Below the pieces are notes generated by a model. It had not been told where the DNA came from. It did no database searches and worked only from the letters and a program-made list of their open reading frames with translations. A program made the translations under genes and the position numbers. Positions 15,885-20,908 of a stretch of 20,908 bases of DNA are shown here, piece by piece (the first letter of the stretch is position 1; the number at the start of each line of letters is the position of its first letter). Where the stretch lies: assembly GCA_002327405.1 (NCBI GenBank), contig DCVO01000052.1, forward strand, positions 1-20,908. The letters run 5' to 3'. This DNA is from Thiobacillus sp. UBA2186. GTDB taxonomy: Bacteria; Pseudomonadota; Gammaproteobacteria; Burkholderiales; Thiobacillaceae.

Positions 15885-17047
15885 CGCGAATGCATCTTCC
15901 AGAGGCCCGCATCGGTGAGGCGTCGAACCAGGGCGCCGCGTTTTCCATGCCGGGCCATGAACCGAACCAGTTTTTGCTCGAAGTCGGCGCGGGTCGCGGA
16001 CAGCGCATAGGCTTCGGACAGATCGACGAGTGCGCGCTTGACCTCGTCGTAGGCTGACGCGATGCCACGTTCGGCCAGTTTGTCGGCAGCCTGCCAGCAC
16101 CGCTCGAAGTTGGAGGCCAGCGTGCGCAGGTAAGCTTCCCGCCGGGCTCGCCGCTCGGCCTCGGTCTTTTTGCGCTGCTCTGCTTCCCGCCGTTTTCTCG
16201 TTTCGGCAGCGGACGCCGCCAGTTTATGAATATCCGCGACGGTGCGCCGCCGTGTTTCCTGTTTTGCATCCGACCGTTGTTCGCCCTGCCAGGCCAGAAA
16301 ACGGTGTTTCAGCTCATGCTCGGCCTGCTGCGCATGCCCGGTCAGCAGCAGTTTGAGCGTCGCGGTTTTCTCAGCCGCGGAAAGCGCTGCGATCCAGACA
16401 TCCTGTTCCGCGTCGCCTTCGCTGTCTGGTTTTGAACCATGCCCGTCGGAGAGTCCGGCGGCGGCCAGTAGATCCCCATCGATTTCCAGGAATTCCGCCA
16501 GCGATCGCTGGGCAGCGGTCAGCCGGGAAAGTCCAGGCGGCGGTTGGGGCTCAATGGCCTGTTCGTCCACTTCGCCGGCGCTCAGGCCGGCCAGCCAGCC
16601 GAGATACAGCGGACGCAGGTCGCCACGCAGCAGTTCATCACGCAATGGCGCCAGCCTGCCCATCCAGCCACGCCCATCCTCTTCGGCAAAGCGATCGTAG
16701 TTGTCGCTCTCGTCCAGTCCCCATTCAAGCAACCAATGCGTCTTCGTTTGTTCAACCAGGAAAACAGCTTTGGTCTTGAAGGCGCGGAGGGTCTCGGCAT
16801 CGAACGTACTTTTCGGCACGCGCAGGTACAAAAGACAAGTGCACCAGTTGGCCACATAGACGTGGGCATCAAAGTAGCGCCGCATCCAGTCGACTGGATC
16901 GCCCTTGAGATTGCCCCATTGGTAATCATTGACGAAACGGGTCGGGGTAATGCTGGCGCGAGACGAGCGCGCACGCAGCTCGGCCATCTGCTTCGGGGTC
17001 AGCGGCTCGTCGATGGCGACAAATTCGTAGTACTGGTATTCACTCAT
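15881..17047 (-). CDS. Uncharacterised 388-residue protein with basic coiled coil, partner of primase-helicase
   Basis: The N-terminus (MSEYQYYEFVAIDEPLT, ITPTRFVNDYQWGNLKGDP, FDAHVYVANWCTCLLYLR) looks conserved and globular, and I recall similar unannotated proteins in proteobacteria. A variable acidic middle (about 175-230) is followed by a long Arg/Glu/Lys-rich coiled coil (about 262-310: RKRREAEQRKKTEAERRARR) and a helical C-terminal region. No catalytic motif or signal peptide is visible. It lies 45 bases after the primase-helicase gene with a mini-ORF bridging the gap, and it overlaps the CcbP-like gene by four bases, so all three form one transcript. It may be a structural or nucleic-acid-binding partner; that is inference. 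Confidence 0.8.
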   Translation of the reverse strand: MSEYQYYEFVAIDEPLTPKQMAELRARSSRASITPTRFVNDYQWGNLKGDPVDWMRRYFDAHVYVANWCTCLLYLRVPKSTFDAETLRAFKTKAVFLVEQTKTHWLLEWGLDESDNYDRFAEEDGRGWMGRLAPLRDELLRGDLRPLYLGWLAGLSAGEVDEQAIEPQPPPGLSRLTAAQRSLAEFLEIDGDLLAAAGLSDGHGSKPDSEGDAEQDVWIAALSAAEKTATLKLLLTGHAQQAEHELKHRFLAWQGEQRSDAKQETRRRTVADIHKLAASAAETRKRREAEQRKKTEAERRARREAYLRTLASNFERCWQAADKLAERGIASAYDEVKRALVDLSEAYALSATRADFEQKLVRFMARHGKRGALVRRLTDAGLWKMHSR

Positions 17048-17096
17048 TACGATTCACTTTCCGCGTAAGCCATGCGATCAGATCGATGGCATTCAT
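17040..17096 (-). CDS. 18-codon bridging mini-ORF between operon genes
   Basis: ATG 17096 overlaps the primase-helicase TGA as ATGA. The 18-residue frame (MNAIDLIAWLTRKVNRNE) ends eight bases inside the next gene. It joins the two genes without an untranslated gap and may serve translational coupling. It could equally be chance. Confidence 0.3.
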   Translation of the reverse strand: MNAIDLIAWLTRKVNRNE

Positions 17097-19441
17097 TCGT
17101 CGATCCGATACCCCATGGCCTGGTATCCGCGCCGGCGCTTGTCCCACATCCGCAACAGCGCGGGATGGCCCGTGTCTACGAAATCGACGATCCGTACGTC
17201 GGTCTTGCAGGCATGCTCGCGGTGCAGCCGGCCGGCATACTGCTGCAAAGTCCCCTTCCACGATACCGGCATCGCCAGCACCAGGGTGTCCAGCGGCGGA
17301 TGGTCGAACCCTTCACCGACCAGCTTGCCGGTCGCGAGCAGTACGCGCGGCGCTCCCGAGGGTAGAGCCTCGAGTTGCCCAATCAGTGCCGCTCGCTGCT
17401 TCCGTGACATCCGGCCGTGCAGGACGAGCAGTCCTGGAATCTTTCCAGCCAAAGCCGCCGAAATGGCTTCGAGATGGTCGGTACGCTCGGTCAGCACCAG
17501 TACCTTCCGGCCCTGGCTGAAGGCGTGTTCGATTTTCGCGGCGATTGTGGCCGTTCGGCTCTGGTCGTTGGCGAGGTGCCGGAACACATCCTGAATCCCC
17601 GCTTCGAGCGGCAGATCGATACACGTATGCAGCGAATACGGCGCCACCTCCAAATCGTGCGGAGCGCCGGCGGGTTTTGCCGCCGTGTGCCGAACCGGTC
17701 CGCATTGCATGAAGATGATCGGTTGCTGGCCGTCGCGACGGATCGGCGTGGCGGTGAGGCCGAGCACGTATTTCGCCTTAACGCGTTTCAGAATGGCGTC
17801 GAACGATACCGCGCCGACATGGTGGCATTCGTCCACGATGACGTGACCGTAGTTCTCGACCAAGGCATTCACTTCGCCATGCCGCGACAGGGATTGCATC
17901 ACCGCGATGTCGATCTTCCCTGTGGGCCTGGTCTTTCCGCCGCCGATTGTGCCGATCGCACCCTTGTCGAGGCAAAGAAAGGACCGCAGACGCGCCTGCC
18001 ACTGTTTGAGCAACTCCGTGCGGTGCACCAGCACCAGCGTGTTCACCCCACGGCTGGCAATCATCGCTGCCGCGGCGACCGTCTTGCCGAAGGCGGTAGG
18101 TGCACACAGCACGCCGACCTCATGGCCCAGCATTTCCGCAACCGCCGCTTGCTGATCCGGGCGCAAGTTACCGGCAAAGGTGACTTCCAGCGGCTCGCCG
18201 CCATAGCGCTCATCACGCAGCTCGCAGCGGATGCCGTTGTCTCTCAACAATTCCCGCGCGGCATCCAGACAACCGCGCGGCAAGGCAATGTGCTGCGGAT
18301 AGTTCTCGGCACAGCCGATCACGCGCGGCTTGTCCCATACCGACAGCCGCATCGCCTGCGCCTTGTAGAACTCCGGGTTCTGGAACGCGGCGAGGCGAAT
18401 CAAGCGGTTCGCCAGCGCCTGCGGCAACTGCGCTTTCTCGAAATAGACGAGATTGGCCAGCGTCACGGTGAGAGACTTGGGCATGGACGCCCCCGACAAC
18501 TTCTTCGCCGACGGCGTCGAACGCTGCCACGGCTTCGCCAACTCTTCTTCGTCGATGAATGTGACGTCCAATGGATGCACGCCACCGGTAGCACGCAGAA
18601 TGCTCGGCTCGATGTCGTGCGGCGCCATCGGCTGGATTGCAGCGAGGAACGCCCACTGGTCGTCGAACGGGCGCAGCTCCGCATCGACAAATACGCTGCA
18701 ACCGTTCTCGCGCGGCATCTTCTGCAGCGGCAAGGCGATCAGGTTGCCAAAGCCGCCCTTGGGCATCGTGTCCTGATTGGGGAACAGGCGGTCGTAGGAC
18801 GCGAGCTTCAATTGCCGGGTACGCGAGCAGGTATGGCTGATGATGGCCGTACCCAGGCGGCGGGCATCGCGCGCCGGCACCCGGTCAGCGAAAAACACCC
18901 AGACGTGCGCCCCGTTGCCGGATCGTGAAATCTCGAGTGCCGCCGGGACACCGAGTTCGGTACAGGATTGCACGAAGGCCCGGGCATCTTCTTTCCACTC
19001 GGCTTCGTCGAAATCGATGGCGAGAAAATGACAGGTATCGTCCTCCAGCAGGGGATAGACACCGACGGTATGCTTGCCGGCAAGATGGTCGTACAGGACT
19101 GCATCCGATAGCGGGATCAGCAGTCGGCTGCCACAGTCCCCGCACTTGATACGCGGCTTCTCGCAGACACCTGCGCGCCACTCGTTGGCGCAGGCCGGCG
19201 AGTAACCCGATTTGGCCGAAGTCTTGCCTTCCCAGCGGATTGGATAGACATCCGTGCGTCCCCGGAACAACCGGCGAAACAGCGCCACCTTCTCGTCCGT
19301 GGAAAGCCGTGAGGGTTCCGGCATCGAAACGGGTGGTACGTGCTCCAACGGCGCGCGCCATTGAATGCCGTTCGCTTCCAGCAGGGCGATCAGGCGAGCG
19401 TTCTCAGCCTTCAACTCCAACAATGGATCGCGCTCAATCAT
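17093..19441 (-). CDS. Archaeo-eukaryotic primase fused to SF2 helicase ('TOTE conflict system' type)
   Basis: A 782-residue fusion. Residues 1-30 are a short coiled coil. A Cys cluster (C84, C93, C100, C103) lies within SPACANEW...VCEKPRIKCGDCG, typical of this family. The archaeo-eukaryotic primase core follows: LAIDFDEAEW (catalytic D143, D145), SRSGNGAHVW (173-181) and PNQDTMPKGGFGNLIALPLQ (221-240). The SF2 helicase has Walker A APTAFGKT (447-454), DECHH (537-541), TATP (563-566), GEGFDHP (709-715) and QYAGRLHRE (734-742). This pairing defines the primase-helicases called TOTE conflict systems, proposed to act against mobile DNA. An HKD/PLD nuclease found in longer relatives is not visible here. 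It leads a three-gene minus-strand operon beside guaA. Confidence 0.88.
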   Translation of the reverse strand: MIERDPLLELKAENARLIALLEANGIQWRAPLEHVPPVSMPEPSRLSTDEKVALFRRLFRGRTDVYPIRWEGKTSAKSGYSPACANEWRAGVCEKPRIKCGDCGSRLLIPLSDAVLYDHLAGKHTVGVYPLLEDDTCHFLAIDFDEAEWKEDARAFVQSCTELGVPAALEISRSGNGAHVWVFFADRVPARDARRLGTAIISHTCSRTRQLKLASYDRLFPNQDTMPKGGFGNLIALPLQKMPRENGCSVFVDAELRPFDDQWAFLAAIQPMAPHDIEPSILRATGGVHPLDVTFIDEEELAKPWQRSTPSAKKLSGASMPKSLTVTLANLVYFEKAQLPQALANRLIRLAAFQNPEFYKAQAMRLSVWDKPRVIGCAENYPQHIALPRGCLDAARELLRDNGIRCELRDERYGGEPLEVTFAGNLRPDQQAAVAEMLGHEVGVLCAPTAFGKTVAAAAMIASRGVNTLVLVHRTELLKQWQARLRSFLCLDKGAIGTIGGGKTRPTGKIDIAVMQSLSRHGEVNALVENYGHVIVDECHHVGAVSFDAILKRVKAKYVLGLTATPIRRDGQQPIIFMQCGPVRHTAAKPAGAPHDLEVAPYSLHTCIDLPLEAGIQDVFRHLANDQSRTATIAAKIEHAFSQGRKVLVLTERTDHLEAISAALAGKIPGLLVLHGRMSRKQRAALIGQLEALPSGAPRVLLATGKLVGEGFDHPPLDTLVLAMPVSWKGTLQQYAGRLHREHACKTDVRIVDFVDTGHPALLRMWDKRRRGYQAMGYRIDE

Positions 19442-19479
19442 GGACTCGGTACCCGGCGATCATTGTCCCGGACGATAGA

Positions 19480-19494
19480 TTCCGAATGCCGGAA
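19480..19494. promoter_or_regulatory. Perfect inverted repeat upstream of primase-helicase, possible operator
   Basis: TTCCG (19480-19484) and CGGAA (19490-19494) flank AATGC, centred about 45 bases before the ATG at 19441. On the minus strand a TATGAT hexamer at 19522-19517 could be a -10 box, but no good -35 is seen. Confidence 0.35.
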
Positions 19495-19662
19495 GGATAC
19501 GAATTTTCCACCTGACATCATATTTGTCGCGCAGTTCGTTTCTCCTTGAGGGGCGAATTGAGCGAAAAACATCGATATTTACTGCGCAATATGAGCCGGC
19601 ACGCCACTACGAGATACACAAGCTCGCCCAAGCGTTTTTAGTTTATGTCGCTCTTGTTTGGT

Positions 19663-19745
19663 TTTACCGTCTGAAGCCACACGGATACGACGGTAAATGC
19701 AGACACCGGGATTTCAAGAACAAATCTACCGTCAGGTTTACCGTC
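19663..19745. repeat. Cluster of four TTTACCGTC-like repeats (possible integrase arm sites)
   Basis: TTTACCGTC occurs at 19663-19671 and 19737-19745, TCTACCGTC at 19725-19733, and the inverse GACGGTAAA at 19689-19697. The first and inverted copies form a perfect nine-base inverted repeat. Such spacing resembles arm-type sites of tyrosine integrases. Other explanations, such as a repressor cluster, remain open. Confidence 0.6.
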
Positions 19746-19916
19746 AAATCTTCGCGCCGCACGCGTGAACCGCCGACAGGTGACAGGCGCAAAGCCTTTC
19801 GACATCAATTGTTTACCACCGAAAATCCGCGCAATTGACGATGTATACGAAGTGATCGTCAAAAACCAACAAGCCCCTGATAGTGCTGAATAAATTCATG
19901 CCGCTCCGGATGCCCG

Positions 19917-19940
19917 TCACTCCCACTCGATCGTCCCCGG
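19917..19940 (-). other. Putative integration site at the 3' end of guaA
   Basis: The last codons of guaA (Thr-Ile-Glu-Trp-Glu-stop) are a known core target of integrative elements. The conserved end is intact here, with island-like DNA starting directly after the stop. No second copy of the core was found within the window. Confidence 0.4.
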
Positions 19941-20908
19941 CGGCTTGCCGGTGATGTCGTAGGTCACGCGGTTGATGCCGCGGATTTCGTTGATGATGCG
20001 GTTGGACACCTTGGCGAGCAGCGAATACGGCAGTTCGGCCCAGTGCGCGGTCATGAAGTCCTGAGTCTGCACTGCCCGCAGCGCGATGACGTAGTCGTAG
20101 GTGCGCCCGTCCCCCATCACGCCCACGGCCTTGACCGGAAGGAACACGGCGAATGCCTGGGAAGTCTTTTCATACCAGCCGCTTGCACGCAACTCTTCGA
20201 TAAAAATGTGATCCGCGCGGCGCAGCAGATCGGCGTATTCCTTCTTCACTTCGCCGAGGATGCGCACACCGAGGCCGGGACCCGGGAACGGGTGGCGGTA
20301 AACCATGTCGTGCGGCAGCCCGAGCGCAATTCCGAGTTCGCGCACTTCGTCCTTGAACAGCTCGCGCAGCGGCTCCAGGAGCTTCAAATGCATGTCCTCG
20401 GGCAGGCCGCCGACATTGTGGTGGCTCTTGATGGCGTGGGCCTTCTTGGTCTTGGCGCCGGCCGACTCGATCACGTCGGGGTAGATGGTGCCCTGGGCCA
20501 GCCATTTGGCGTTCTTGAGCTTGCCGGCTTCACGCTGGAACACCTCGACGAACTCGCCGCCGATGATCTTGCGCTTCCTCTCCGGGTCGGCCACGCCGGC
20601 CAGTTTGCCCATGAACTGTTCGACCGCATCGACATGGATGATCTTGACGCCGAGGTTCCTGGCGAAGGTTTCCATGACCTGCTCGGCTTCGTTGAGGCGC
20701 AAAAGGCCGGTATCGACGAACACGCAGGTGAGCTGGTCGCCGATGGCGCGGTGGATGAGCGCAGCCGCGACGGAGGAGTCCACGCCGCCTGACAAGCCCA
20801 GGATGACCTCGTCCTGCCCTACTTCAGCCTTGATTTTCGCCACCGCTTCGGTGACGTAGTCGGGCATGTTCCAATCCTGCCCGCAGCCGCAGATGTCGTG
20901 CACGAAGC
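19917..20908 (-). CDS. guaA: GMP synthase (glutamine-hydrolysing), C-terminal part, cut by window edge
   Basis: About 330 residues of GuaA, which aminates XMP to GMP in the last step of guanine nucleotide synthesis. Visible are CGCGQDWNMPDYV (the linker), the ATP-pyrophosphatase P-loop LSGGVDSSVAAALIHRAIG, VFVDTGLLRLNEAEQV, the HPFPGPGLGVRILGEV signature and the dimerisation end VTYDITGKPPGTIEWE. The N-terminal class I glutamine amidotransferase domain lies beyond the right edge. The frame is open to 20908, so no start is given. Codon use and GC content are typical of the chromosome. Its downstream side adjoins the island. Confidence 0.97.
   Translation of the reverse strand, partial: FVHDICGCGQDWNMPDYVTEAVAKIKAEVGQDEVILGLSGGVDSSVAAALIHRAIGDQLTCVFVDTGLLRLNEAEQVMETFARNLGVKIIHVDAVEQFMGKLAGVADPERKRKIIGGEFVEVFQREAGKLKNAKWLAQGTIYPDVIESAGAKTKKAHAIKSHHNVGGLPEDMHLKLLEPLRELFKDEVRELGIALGLPHDMVYRHPFPGPGLGVRILGEVKKEYADLLRRADHIFIEELRASGWYEKTSQAFAVFLPVKAVGVMGDGRTYDYVIALRAVQTQDFMTAHWAELPYSLLAKVSNRIINEIRGINRVTYDITGKPPGTIEWE

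Larger units (their letters stand above)
19442..19916. other. Gap between island operon and guaA; likely attachment-site remnant, no gene
   Basis: These 475 bases are AT-richer than guaA. Open frames here (plus 19524-19838, minus 19638-19862) resemble nothing I know and lack ribosome sites. The gap holds the 19480 palindrome and four TTTACCGTC-like elements. A tyrosine integrase gene normally sits here in guaA-inserted elements; none is present. Confidence 0.5.

Noticed and set aside
15552..16100. Longer 182-codon start for the CcbP-like gene
   Set aside because: The extra 72 N-terminal residues are Arg-rich shadow of the upstream 388-codon gene; the ATGA overlap at 15884 gives the family-length product.
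17417..18928. Plus-strand open frame (503 codons) inside the primase-helicase gene
   Set aside because: Antisense shadow; the minus strand has all primase and helicase motifs in order.
19638..19862. Minus-strand 74-codon frame considered as an integrase start
   Set aside because: It lacks the usual integrase N-terminal arm-binding motifs and any catalytic residues; the repeats it contains explain the sequence better as DNA sites.

Overview
The window is about 20.9 kb of GC-rich, gene-dense bacterial DNA. The gene set suggests a sulfur- or iron-oxidising betaproteobacterium of the Thiobacillus/Gallionella kind. It includes a high-potential iron-sulfur protein (HiPIP), clade-D-like beta-carbonic anhydrases of the sort that include COS hydrolase, a copper resistance operon and guaA. 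The taxonomic guess is inference only.

Layout, left to right. (1) 1-3600: a HiPIP gene with an apparent one-base frameshift, a two-CBS-domain protein, then DNA polymerase X (minus strand) divergent from the RNA 3'-phosphate cyclase rtcA. (2) 3760-8720: a plus-strand copper operon. It encodes two Met/Gly-rich Spy/CpxP-like envelope proteins (the first with four 42-bp tandem repeats), a small SHOCT membrane protein, a Cu(I) P1B-type ATPase with YHS and two heavy-metal-binding domains, an unnamed CCTH-motif membrane protein and a small secreted protein. (3) 8773-10461: a short alpha-glucan phosphorylase that starts at TTG. (4) 10462-14601: an AT-richer, partly decayed region. It holds a broken beta-carbonic anhydrase (clade D/COS-hydrolase type). 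A near-perfect sigma-54 promoter with two upstream TTCC...GGAA inverted repeats then drives an intact beta-carbonic-anhydrase-like gene, followed by a terminator, an FmdB-like zinc ribbon and a sigma-54 activator with a Cys-rich sensory domain. The promoter, enzyme and activator look like a self-contained inducible module. (5) 14633-19916: an apparent genomic island. A decapitated ZIP transporter abuts a HigBA-type toxin-antitoxin pair. A minus-strand operon follows, encoding a primase-helicase of the 'TOTE conflict system' type, a 388-aa uncharacterised protein and a CcbP-like protein. The island ends at the 3' end of guaA, a known integration hotspot, where four TTTACCGTC-like repeats resemble integrase arm sites, although no integrase is visible here. 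(6) 19917-20908: guaA, cut off by the right edge.

The two most interesting systems are the sigma-54-controlled carbonic-anhydrase/COS-hydrolase-like module and the primase-helicase operon beside guaA, which is a candidate mobile-element conflict (defence) system with two uncharacterised partners. All assignments come from reading motifs; no search was run.
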